Shown piece by piece: positions 1-10,198 of a stretch of DNA of 64,000 nt. The notes beneath the pieces are model-generated. The model did not search any database. It was not told the origin of the DNA and worked only from the letters and a program-made list of their open reading frames with translations. The stretch comes from Adenanthera pavonina. Taxonomy: Eukaryota > Streptophyta > Magnoliopsida > Fabales > Fabaceae. Every line of letters starts with the position of its first letter. The stretch's first letter is position 1. The position numbers and the translations under genes are program-made. Location of the stretch: contig JAIVEN010000014.1 in assembly GCA_026686845.1 (NCBI GenBank), positions 11,022,001-11,086,000 on the forward strand. The letters run 5' to 3'.

Positions 1-1
1 A

Positions 2-553
2 TCTGATTCATTTAATAAGCTATATCTGACGGAGTTCTTGTATACCATTAATTGTTCTGGCATGCCTCCCCACAAACTAACACTTAAAGTTGGTGCCCTA
101 ATCATGCTTTTGTGGAACATTAACCAATCACTTGGGCTATGCAATAGTACTTGTCTACAAATAACTGAGCTCGGTAACCATGTGATTGAAGTAGAGACAT
201 TGAATGGATCTCACCCAAACCAAAAAATCCCCATCCATAGAATGGACATGAATCCCTCAGAGTTAAGATGACCTTTCAAGATGCAAAGACGACAATTTCT
301 CATCACCCTTTCATTTGCAATGACAATCAATAAGAGCTAGGGACAGTTTCTTCAACATGTCGAAATCTACTTGCCATAACCTGTATTTACTCATAGGCAA
401 CTTTATATGGATCTATCTAGAACCAAAAGTATGGATGATCTCAAAATCTTGATCCATGACTCTGAGAACAAGCTAATCAACAAAATAGTAAATGTTGTTT
501 ACCAAGAAGTATTCCAAAACTTGATCACATCAAACCCACCGGGAGTTTACTAA
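2..553 (+). pseudogene. Helitron helicase (PIF1-like) C-terminal fragment, decayed
   Basis: One reading frame translates into the C-terminal part of a plant Helitron Rep/PIF1-like helicase. The run PPHKLTLKVGALIMLLWNIN is followed by a GLCN segment, an RRQF motif, FAMTINKS, a degraded QLYxxLSR motif and a final NVVYQEVFQNL. In intact family members these are the last helicase motifs before the stop. Here the frame carries internal stops at about 269-271 (where Trp is usual before PFK), 338-340 and 377-379, and ends at 551-553. The longest open part is 38-271, so no functional protein can be made. The 5' part lies beyond the window edge. I did not find a clear Helitron 3' hairpin ending in CTRR downstream. 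Family knowledge is from memory; the reading of stops is direct. Confidence 0.8.
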
Positions 554-1940
554 CACATCAAACCTAGGGTTTAGGTATAAATCTAACTACCTGTACAAAT
601 TAACTCAGTTATATCACTAGTATGAATCCATCACCCCTTATTGAATTTATTTTTAAGTTTATGATATTTTTGCTTTTATATTTAGCAAGCCTCATTGTCC
701 CAAGTATCAACACCAAAGAACAACAAATTGAACTCATTTAGCACCTTATGGTAAATCCTTTATGACATCACTATTTTTTGTAACCTTAATCAAAAAGACA
801 ATCACATAATTTGTTGTAATCAATTCCTATAGCCCACTACAACTTAACTCATGGGCCATTAGCTCTATTACATGATTCTTAGTTTTTAAATTTGGTCACA
901 AGTTCATCCTCCTTATTAAATAATCCTTCAAAATGTTATGTTAGCACAAATTAGAATCCTTGAAGGCAATTTTTTACTCTAAAAAAAAACCAATTAAATA
1001 TTCACATGATTTATTTTACTTCCTTAACATCATTTTCATCTACCATGAAGGTTTGACTGGTTGCAACAAAGAACTTACTTGATGTGTTGACATATCACCA
1101 CCTTTATGGATACCTTTTTGTTCCTTGTACAGTGTTGTTCAATACTTCATTAATCTTTTGAATTCTCAATAGATACCTCATAATATGATATTTTTGGATT
1201 AACTGTGTGAACAACCCTAATATAAATACCAAAATCATTTAGTGATAGCCTAAACATTACCAACAACCATTACATAAGTTTAAACTATTGCTCTTCTATT
1301 AAAAAAGTTAAGCATTGCATCATCCAACTTCTATTACCAAGATTATACTTACCTAATACTAAACTTCCAACATTTATTTTGCTGCTAATACTACCTCATC
1401 TTTTAGTCATTTAGTATATTACCATAATCACATCCATGATCACCAAGATTCCAATTAATTATTATGTTTGACCTTATGAAACAAAAATCATGCTTCTACT
1501 TTTGCCAGACTATAGCATACTCGGCCCTATTATTCAGGCAATTAAAACGTCCATTCAATTCCTCTGATTAGCCAAGCCATCATCTTAGCTTTAATTGATC
1601 AATGTCTATAACTCTGTCTATATTAATTATTCAAACAACTATCTACCCTGACAAATATACTAATTCTATAATATACATTTATTTTCTTTGGTCAAAGAAA
1701 TTCACTTTCACGTATAAAATAAAACATCCTAGTGCATTGTGCGGGGGAGAGAAATTTAGTTGTGGAATTTAGATGTGGAGATAAAAGAAAAAAAATTATA
1801 AAAGGATAGAGACAGAGAGGGAAAAAGGAGAGTGGGCACGAGCCAATCCATAAAGCTAATTCACCTTTGTTTTTTAGGTCAAGTGAAGTTAATTCACTTT
1901 AATTCTAGATTTTGCTACTCTTTGTTTAACAAAATACTAG
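554..1940. other. AT-rich intergenic, no gene seen
   Basis: No supported ORF, RNA gene or clear repeat boundary. It may be the non-coding 3' part of the Helitron, but no terminus was recognised. Confidence 0.5.
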
Positions 1941-1941
1941 T

Positions 1942-2564
1942 GTTATTAGAACGGTACCGGATTGACTGGTTTGACTGGTCAAAACACGAACTGATGCCTA
2001 ATCCAGTCCGGTTAGGGAAGAGAATAGGGAAGATTCAGAACTAATGAGAACCAATCAAGAACTGGTAGAACCGACCATGAATTGGTCCTGAACTGGTCCC
2101 ATATTTTTTTAAAAAAAATTTTAAAACATTTTTTTAGTTTCTAAGATAAAATGATATCATTTTTAGTACAAAACGTTTTTTATATATTATAATATTATAT
2201 AAGTATTATTATGATATATAATTATTAAAAATTGTATATTTACTCAATAAATAATATAATAATAGATTATTAATTTATTCTTTTGAACTCAAAATGTGAT
2301 TATAGATGAATATTAATTTATTTATATCTAAATATTGAATTATGAAATTCATTAATTACTTATTTGCAGTGAATAATATATTGATAATTCAGTATTATTT
2401 AGTTTGAGACTTCAATTAAGTTATAAAATTTGTTTAAACTTGTGTTATTTATTTTTAATATATTATTTTAATCACTATCACTTTGATTCCCATTATATCA
2501 CAGATAAACTATTAAATCTTAAATCAATATTTTATCCGGTTCAATATCCGACTCAATTCTAATA
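1942..2564. mobile_element. Possible MITE with imperfect ~26-bp inverted ends
   Basis: The left end begins GTTATTAGAACGG and the right end, read on the other strand, begins GTTATTAGAATTG. Both continue into a CCGG/TCGG-rich stretch with related sequence. The interior is very AT-rich and has no coding capacity. The target-site duplication could not be separated from the inverted ends, so both the limits and the superfamily are uncertain. Confidence 0.35.
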
Positions 2565-3519
2565 ACATTTTAACATATTATAACATTTTCTCTATTGGAT
2601 GCATGACGTGTTACTATCAAAAGACTTTTTTTCTTTTAAATAAGTTGTGAATAGAAATTTAAATTTTAAATGGCAAAAAAATTATTTTGTAACTCAGTAA
2701 AATGTCCAAACAACCCTTCCTTATTTATTGCAAAAAGCTTTTTAACTATAAATTTGAATCGAATTGAATTTCTAATTATTTTCATTTTAAATATATTTTA
2801 TATTAATCTCGTTATAAAACTTTTCCATGTGTTTTAGTTCATGATATTCTTATTCAACAAGAAAGATGGAGCAAATTAGTAATATAATATTTTGCATCAG
2901 AAAATTCCGTAATACCAGGCCAATAATTGAGGATATGAATGTGAACACCTACAAAAAAAAAGTGATTATTATTCTTTTAAATCATGAGTTGATATCAGTA
3001 CTAATTTATCACTCTAGACGTCGTGTTTTCCCCCCTCCACCATCCCTTCAACATCATATCCATTTCCTCAAATTGGTATAATATCATTCATCGGTATATA
3101 TTTTCAAGGTAAAAACAAATTAAATAATGATGAAACACTAGCTATGATACTTCACGATATCTATCTATCAAAGAGTGAGAATGAGAGTTTGTAACGAGAG
3201 GAAATGGCCTAATTTCGTGGTGTTCTCTAGTGATATCGTGATTAGGTAATTCAGCTTTTTTTTTTGTTATATCATTAATATAATTACTGAGAATCATTTT
3301 TTCATTATATCCTAATTTTTTTTAAAGAAATGTTTGAAAGCATCATATATCCATTTTGATGCGAGATATTTGTAAGAATTTTTTTTTCCAGGTGGATTTA
3401 AGGGACTAACAAAACCACTTTAAATTGGAAGATTGAATGAGAAGAGAATAATTTACCATAAAATTTTAAAATTTAAAAAATGAGCATAATAATAAGATAA
3501 TAAAAATGTTGATTGAACA
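2565..3519. other. Intergenic, no gene seen
   Basis: AT-rich sequence without recognisable coding or RNA structure. The short ORF at 2866-3081 shows no domain and is low complexity, so it is not annotated as a gene. Confidence 0.5.
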
Positions 3520-3722
3520 TCCGGCCCAATTATGACCATGTTCAAGTCGATAAAGGGGGCTACTTTCCTAGTCCATAAACAATTGGGCTGTTAAAGCTCA
3601 AACGAATTGAGAAAGAAGGCCTGCTGGCATTGAATATTATGTCTCGATCATGAAATCTCGTCAAGAAGTCCGTCCTATATAATGCGTTTCCCCTTTCTAC
3701 CTTGACCTCATAAACCCTAGAT
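3520..3722 (+). promoter_or_regulatory. Site II / TATA / telobox promoter of the snoRNA locus
   Basis: Two Site II-type elements are present: GGCCCAAT at 3523-3530 and ATTGGGCT at 3582-3589. A TATA-like CTATATAA lies at 3675-3682 and a telobox AAACCCTA at 3712-3719. The combination of Site II and telobox is characteristic of plant ribosomal-protein, translation-factor and snoRNA genes. It sits directly upstream of the C/D snoRNAs and is followed by no open reading frame, which supports a non-coding snoRNA transcription unit starting near 3700. The motifs are seen directly; the role is inferred. Confidence 0.6.
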
Positions 3723-3858
3723 AGTCGTTGCTGCTTCCTCTGTCTCTCTTCCCTGTTTCCTTAATACTCGTATTCTTTCAGAATTGCGCCCCTGTCTTTT
3801 ATTGAGGCAATTATTTGGTTTTTCTCTGTTCGTGTGTGTTTCTGTTAGGGAATCACTG

Positions 3859-3932
3859 GGCCAAATGATGAACCTTTCAGAGTGTTGAGAACTCAAACTT
3901 GGATTTGGGTGCAATGAATCTTTCACTGAATA
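3859..3932 (+). ncRNA. Weak C/D snoRNA candidate
   Basis: A perfect C box (ATGATGA, 3865-3871) is followed 55 nt later by a D box (CTGA, 3926-3929), with a second CTGA at 3940-3943. The position, just behind the promoter and upstream of the two better snoRNAs, fits a polycistronic snoRNA unit. However, I see no terminal stem, and the ~13 nt before either CTGA does not match rRNA that I can recall. It may be part of a non-coding leader exon instead. Confidence 0.28.
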
Positions 3933-4151
3933 GGAAGATCTGATGCCGGAAATCGAAATTCTCTCTCTCAGTAGTTCGAATTATTTGTTTAATTTCATTT
4001 TTTTTGTTTGTTTATTTTTAAAGTTGTCTTGGTCAGCATGATTCCGCGGATTCCTTTTTCAACTCTTTCTTACTTGCAAGCTTTATTAATGTTTTCTCTA
4101 AACTTGGGTGATACCGTTATAGGCTAACACTGCTTTGTAGTTCATAGTATT

Positions 4152-4242
4152 GTAGCCAATGACGAAGATATTTCATTTTGCTGAAATGCAGATTCTTGCA
4201 TTTATTTGTTGATATTCTATCACTAGGACGGTCTGAGGCTAC
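4152..4242 (+). ncRNA. C/D box snoRNA, predicted 18S rRNA methylation guide
   Basis: A C-box variant ATGACGA (4159-4165) and D box CTGA (4233-4236) are enclosed by a perfect 6-bp terminal stem, GTAGCC (4152-4157) with GGCTAC (4237-4242). An internal CTGA at about 4191-4194 can serve as D', and TTGATAT at about 4209 as C'. The guide just before box D, ACTAGGACGGT (4222-4232), is the exact 11-nt complement of ACCGTCCTAGT in plant 18S rRNA, a conserved stretch I recall as preceding CTCAACCATAAACG. By the D+5 rule the target would be the U of ACCGU. About 90 nt is normal for a plant C/D snoRNA. It lies ~430 bp behind the Site II/telobox promoter and ~90 bp before the next snoRNA. The exact family name is not assigned. 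Confidence 0.75.
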
Positions 4243-4332
4243 CACCTTAAATTTATTTTGGTCTTTTATTTATGCTTTGTTGCGTTTTCTTGGTAATCTG
4301 TGATTGCAACATGCCAGTGTCTGCATGGATTT

Positions 4333-4407
4333 GTGGATGATGAGAATACCAGTTTTACAGTTATCCCTGGCTGATCTAGCGGGTGCTGAAAATTTCTAAT
4401 CTGACAC
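4333..4407 (+). ncRNA. C/D box snoRNA, predicted 25S rRNA guide (yeast snR38-like)
   Basis: C box ATGATGA (4337-4343), D' box CTGA (4371-4374) and D box CTGA (4401-4404), with a short terminal pairing GTG/CAC at 4333-4335 and 4405-4407. Upstream of D' the guide CAGTTATCCCTG (4358-4369) is complementary to CAGGGATAACTG, a universally conserved stretch of 25S/28S rRNA. One unpaired base separates guide and D' box. From memory this is the region guided by yeast snR38 (Gm2815) and plant snR38Y-type RNAs; the exact methylated base needs alignment. The box/guide geometry and the adjacent 18S-guide snoRNA strongly support function. A degenerate paralogue lies at 9289-10198, split by a transposon. 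Confidence 0.75.
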
Positions 4408-4733
4408 GCTATTCTTTACTTCTATTCAATTTTTCCAAAATCCGACCCATGATTGATTGAATCTTTAGACTTACATGTTCACGGTTTATTGGTTGGTTGT
4501 CTGACTGTGTTTGCATTGTTGATAAGTAGACATGTTTCCTGTACTGCATTGATTGTTATATAATTTTTGTGATTAAAATTGTTCATTATTTCTGGCAAAT
4601 CACTTGGGAGAAAGGTTTTTTCTTTCTGTTTTTTTTTTTTGTGCTGGAGGAGAGGAGGTCTTAGTTAATCCAGAGAGTTGGTTGGGGTTCGAGAATCAAT
4701 GTAGTTTATCTTGCGATGGATCGAGCAACTCAG
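4408..4733. other. Downstream part of the snoRNA unit, no further RNA seen
   Basis: U-rich sequence resembling plant intron or spacer. A CTGA at about 4500 lacks a convincing C box and terminal stem. No coding potential. Confidence 0.4.
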
Positions 4734-7700
4734 TGCATGTTTGGCTTAACTAATGAAACCAAATTTTGGGTCCAAAATGGAGTTTGGCAAAATTTATATA
4801 TGCTTGGCTCAATTTTGCTTATCCTACGGAGAATTAGTTTTAAAAACGTGGTTTTCATATAAACAAATGGTTTTCATATAAGCAAATGGCTACGTGCATC
4901 TCCATTCAAATTTTTTATTTTCATTTGTATTTATTTTATTGACAAATAAAAATGGATAAAAAAATTAAAAAAATAAAATTTTTTGTAAAATTTTTCTTAC
5001 CTAATAACTAAAATATCTTATCAAAATTTTATTACAACATATAAAAAAAATGTTACATAAATTTTAATTCAAATAAATTAAAAGAAAAAAAATAAGCTTT
5101 TGGTCTCTAAGGATTTAGTTAATTTTGAAATTAGTCTCTAGAGTTTAATTTTTTTTTAATCCATTCCTAGAGTTTTATCTGTTAGAGCCGTTAGTCCCTG
5201 GGAGTATACACGTGTACATAATGCCGTTAAGTAGATGAGTTAAAAGATGGAAGTACATGTGGTTGATGATCTATGACTCTTTGGAAAAGATTTTTGCACC
5301 TGTATCAATGTTTAAAAAAATGTGGCCACCACTAAATGCCCAAAATGTAGCATCGGCAAGAGGGTTCGTGAGTTCACTCGTCTCTCATCGGTTGGCTTCC
5401 ACTCTCTGCAAGCATCTCCTCTTCTCTTCCTAATGGCATCCTGATCTAAGTGTTTTAGCTTCATCTTTTCTTGCTCAAGTGCGTCTATGGATTCCTCTCA
5501 TTCTACTTTGAAATCTATCATATTAACACTGGTTGTCAAAATCTGCTTCTTTGGGTGGCTTAATTTCCTTTGAAATCTTATATGACTTCTTCTTCTTTGG
5601 TGTAGGGATCGAATTGGGATCCATATATTTGGTTTTGGGATCTGATTTGACGGGTTTCAGATTCATTCATTCTGGGAGATTGGAAAGCTATTCACACTAA
5701 AATTCTAAATTATTTTCAGTTTCCTACCACTAAGCCAGTTGTATACTTGGTAGCTTCACTTTTATTTTCTTTCTTCACCTCATTACAATAAACAAATGTT
5801 AGTTTGGTTGAAATTTAAATATATAAATTAAAGCATATAATTTGTCATCTAAAGAAAAGTGAGTAGTTTTTCTTTTTGGGTGCTAGATGTCATAATTATG
5901 TTACTTTATGAAATCTGTATGTCATCGTACACGCATATATGCTTGTAGCCCATGTGGAATATAATTGACCTTTTAATTCCTTTAAGATTTGGTATCGTTG
6001 TTCTTAGCTAATTAGAATTTAGATGTTGCCTTGTGTATTTTTATTCCCTTCGAAGATCATGATCTTAGTGTTGATATGGGAAGATGATGTACATTTAGTA
6101 TTATTCAGTTTATTAACAGAAAATCACATGTGGATGATACTGAGAGATTTTTTTTAATAGATTGAAATAAAATTCTGTTATTATAATCTTTGAGAGATAA
6201 TGGCTAAAAAATTTTCTGGAGATGTATTCTAGAGATGACTGACTTTTCTCTTGAAATCAAAACTTTTTATTTCTGTTATATATCAAAAAAATAAGTGACT
6301 AGATGGTGGAGGTGTAAAGTTTACATACATGGGGATGTAGCTGGTATACATATATGAAGCTCTTTCCTTAGAGAAATCAAAGTTTGGTACCAGAGAAAGC
6401 ATAGAGAAGATCAATTGACAAGAAGAGGAAATTGCTAAATACAAAAGAAATATTAAGCTCTTCACTAGGTAAGAACTCTTCATCATTCCCAAAGGCAACC
6501 ACAACCAACCTTCTTCGTACCATTGATTGTGCCTAATACAGCCAAGTAGGAACAAACAATTCCATTTCACTGATTTCTCAAAGTACATAATAATCAAGTC
6601 AAGTACATTTATGCCTTTTGCTAATGTCTAATGCAAAATAAACAAAATAGGCATAGGTCTTGATAGACTTAGTCATGATACATTAATTACATCAATTACA
6701 TCCTAATCAAATTATTCTATATAAGTTCACAGCCCAACTCTTCCGTAACAGCCAACACAAAATCCAAAACACAAGCTCTAGTTTCTAAGCCACAGGTGCA
6801 ACTATTTTTTTCTCTTCTTCCTTAAAGCTTAATTATTTTTCCATTTACTTAATCAACCCAAGCGTCTTCTTAGGAAAAGAGGTATGTCTTGCCATTGAAA
6901 ACAACCACAACACCAACCTTCCTACATAATCGAATAATCAAATCACAATTAGATTAGTCATAAACAGAAATTCAACCTATCAAGAAGGAATTTATCAAAA
7001 CCCAATACATACAATCCATTCACCAATTCATATTACCATTAATATTCTATAAGGAAATTTAGAAGACCTATACAACAACCAACAACAAAAGAGATGTGAA
7101 AGTTGAAAGGAAAAAGCAAAAGCTAATGGACATAAGATAATAATTACAACTCTTTTAGCTCATCTATGATATTATTGCCTTTCAAATACATATTATATTC
7201 TGCCCAAAATATCACCGCCTTCCTAATCAACACATCCTAATAAACAACTAACATTAATCAGATAATTAGAATTAACAATTGAGAGATTATGTTTAGGTAT
7301 ACACTCATCGAGCAACTTGGATAAGAACTTGTAACCACCAAAACATAATCCAACTTAATTTGTTGCTTTCATTATTTAGTGATTGAGTGATTCCACATAT
7401 CAATCAATCTGAAACAACTTAACATATTCTTTTGAGATTATTGAGCAAAGCATAACTAAATAATTGCGGGCCTCATGGCATGTGTTTTAAATCTTTGAAC
7501 CAATGATCAAGACTGAGTATCCAGACAAATGTGAATAACTAACAAAGACTGAAATTTGGGGGTTTTATTTTCATTATTAATTATTAATATTGATGGAAAA
7601 ATAAAAGTTAAGAGTAATGTCAAAGATAAACAGATAGAAATTAGAGTTAAAAATGAACAAGAACAGAGGAGGTAAGGATGGTAACTCAAAACTACTTGAT

Positions 7701-9058
7701 GATAAAAGTTACGACACTAAATTTACTTGATAAGAAACCTAATGGTTAGATTTGAATGCTTTATAGATTGGCACAAATAGACCAATCCTTTACACCCCAG
7801 GCACAACTAGGTTACCATTTAGTTAATTATATCTATCACAATCATAAACCTCTTGCATTATCAAATCTAGCAATCTAGTTCATTGTCATCATCATCTTTT
7901 TCACCATCCAAATGAGGCTTGGGCAAAGAAGCAAACAATCGAATCAGATAGTAGCCTTTTCATGTTTAATAACTAGCAATTATTTGCAATTTGATGGGTG
8001 GTTTTAGATAAAACACTTACAATTCTAATGTGATCAAGAATGAAGAAAAAAGAGCCTCCATAGTAAATACAAAACCCTAAATTGATACTGATTACTCAAA
8101 GCATAAAAAGCAAACGAGTTATATATAAATATATATATATAGATCAACCACTCTATGAATATCTAATTTTAAGCAAATATGAACAAAACAGGATTTGATC
8201 CCACACAATGGTCCTATCACTATATTCTAATTGCTTAAATGCAGAAATGAAAACACAATGCCTGTAAGACTCTGGGTGACAAAATTTAGCCACCCACAAA
8301 CAAATTTTGAAGCATAGATGACCCACTTAAGATCAGAATGAGATGAGGAAGAGAGGAGAAGATGCTTGCCAACAGCGGAACTTGATGAAGGTGATAAGTG
8401 ATCGAGAGGTGACGAAGGCACTGGGAACTGGAGAGGATGAAGGTGATGAGTGATTGGGATAAAGGTACTGAGAGTTGGAGACATAAAGGTGATAGAACAA
8501 ATTGAACCTCTTGCCTAAGTTTCCATTAAAGCTCCGACTGAGGATGCATTTCGAAATTCATAGGATTGAAGCTATGCGTTTTGTTTGTGAGGCCTAATAA
8601 TGAAGCTCTATATTTTGGGAAATTAAAGGTTCCATTCAGCTATGCAACAGGTATCCTCGTCAGCAAACACTTGTTTTTCCATCCTCCAACTCATCTTAGT
8701 TGACCGTGTTATGTACACATGGCCATCCTTCCCTAAATTTTTGAAATTCTAGGGACTAACCGCTTTAACAGATAAAACTTTAGGGATTAATTTAAAAAAA
8801 ATTAAACCTTAGGGACCAATTTCAAAACTGATTGGAATTTCAAAGACCAAAAGCTCATTTTTTCCTAAATTAAATTAATCATGTGGTAGAGTTTAAACTT
8901 AATTTAAAGAAAAATTATGAATTTTGTTAAAACTAATTTTTAAATAAATCATTTAAATATAAATATGTTATTTCAAAATCAATTTTTATCATAACTATAT
9001 TATAAAACCAATTTTACTAAAATTCATTTTTAACTAAGTGAAAATCAAACAAACCCTT
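4734..9058. mobile_element. Possible older MITE interrupted by the 3.8 kb Mutator-like element
   Basis: The flanks of the 5083-8865 insertion look like two halves of one AT-rich element. The left half starts near GCATGTTTGGCTTAAC. The right half ends near AAACAAACCCTT, whose complement starts AAGGGTTTGTTTG. Rejoined they would make a ~520 bp unit. The ends match only loosely and no target duplication was established, so this is a nesting hypothesis rather than a firm call. Confidence 0.3.
5074..8874. mobile_element. Non-autonomous Mutator-like element with long TIRs and 9-bp TSD
   Basis: Element 5083-8865 (3783 bp) is flanked by identical 9-bp direct repeats TAAATTAAA at 5074-5082 and 8866-8874. 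The two ends are long imperfect inverted repeats of roughly 170-190 bp (about 5083-5260 and 8680-8865). They share AAGCTTTTGGTC, a TTTTATCTGTTA run and a segment with GTTAGTCCCT. Nine-base duplications plus long inverted ends are the hallmark of MULEs. No transposase frame is visible. The interior (5280-8650) holds only short ORFs such as 8227-8484 (minus), so it is non-autonomous. Captured host sequence is possible but was not recognised. Confidence 0.75.
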
Positions 9059-9288
9059 GACTTATCATCCACATGTACTTGTTATTCAGTACATTATCAG
9101 AATTGACCTGAGATAGTACTTCCATTTTTCAATTGAAGTGTTGGGCAAGGGTTTGTAAATGAGAGTGAAATGAAAATAATGATAATAATTTTTAATTGAA
9201 GTTATTTATGATTCCAAACATGATTTTTTTTTTATTTTAGTGGTTGTTCATGCTGGTAATATGTTATTATCAGTGTGGGGAGAGTGCG

Positions 9289-10198
9289 GTGGATGATGAC
9301 AATAACAATTTTGGAATTTTTACTGTAATACTACAAGAAAAAAAATGAAATTTGTAATATATTACAGCTTGAAAAATATTTTCTCATATACTATATTTTG
9401 AATAATCTCAATGTTTGAGACACGGTGATATAATTTCATTTTTTTATCCCATAATTTAAAAATATGAGATAAAAAAAAATTTCAACTCATATTTTTTTTC
9501 ATATTTTTTTATCTCTCTCTTATTTTTCCTATTTACATCATTAATTAAGTTAAAAATTGACTAAAATGTATTTTTTAAAAATAGAGAAAGATTTATATAA
9601 TTTTAGCAATATTGAAATAAGAGTAATATATCTCACTCTTATGGTTATTTTGCACATTAATATAAATTTTAATTAATAAAAAATATTTTTTAATAATGTT
9701 AAAAGCTTAACTAAAATATATGTTTTAAAAATATAAGGAGATCTATATAATTTTAATAATATCGAATAATATATTTTACTAGTATAATTAATTGATTTTA
9801 TTTAGTATATATTATTTATATAATTTATATATTTTTATTTATTTTGATGTGGTTGAAAAAATAAAAAAATAATAAAAATTTAAAATAAAAAATAGGTATA
9901 CTTAAAAAAGAGAGAGAGAGGGGTTGGGGAAAAGAAAGGAGGAGGGAGGCAAGGGAAGGTAGGGGTGAGGCTTAGAGACACTCAGATTCTTCTCATTTAA
10001 TAAAAAAAGTTGAAAAATTATATCTTAGTATTTCAAACACTAAGATCATTCAAGTTTTAATATATAAAAAAATATTTTTTAAGTTGTAACATATTAAGAA
10101 TTTCATTTTTTTTCTTATAGTATTGCGGTAAAAATGCCAACAATTTTATAGTTATTCTTGGCTGATACAGCAGGTGCTGAAAGTTTGTATTGTGACCC
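9289..10198 (+). pseudogene. Degenerate snR38-like C/D snoRNA copy, split by a transposon
   Basis: The 5' piece (9289-9312) keeps the C box ATGATGA at 9293-9299. The 3' piece (10148-10198) keeps a D' CTGA at 10162-10165 and the flanking GCAGGTGCTGAAA-like sequence of the 4333-4407 snoRNA. Between them sits an 826-bp Mutator-like element. Excluding the insertion, the two pieces align with the upstream snoRNA along nearly its full length. The guide reads AGTTATTCTTGG instead of AGTTATCCCTGG, and the D box is GTGA (10192-10195) instead of CTGA. So the copy is inactivated by insertion and by point changes in both guide and box. No promoter like that at 3.5 kb was seen upstream. Confidence 0.7.
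9304..10147. mobile_element. 826-bp Mutator-like MITE with 9-bp TSD, inside the snoRNA copy
   Basis: Element 9313-10138 is flanked by 9-bp direct repeats AACAATTTT (9304-9312 and 10139-10147). Its ends are ~65-70-bp inverted repeats. The left starts GGAATTTTTACTGTAATA, the right (complement) GGCATTTTTACCGCAATA, and both continue through TAAGAAAAAAAATGAAATT-like sequence into TTACA and AAAATATTTT. The interior is AT-rich and non-coding, with a purine-rich patch near 9910-9960. The paralogous snoRNA at 4333-4407 acts as an unoccupied site and confirms the insertion boundaries. Confidence 0.8.

Noticed and set aside
4440..4733. A fourth snoRNA in the cluster near the CTGA at about 4500
   Set aside because: No proper C box at the right distance, no terminal stem and no rRNA complementarity that I could recognise.
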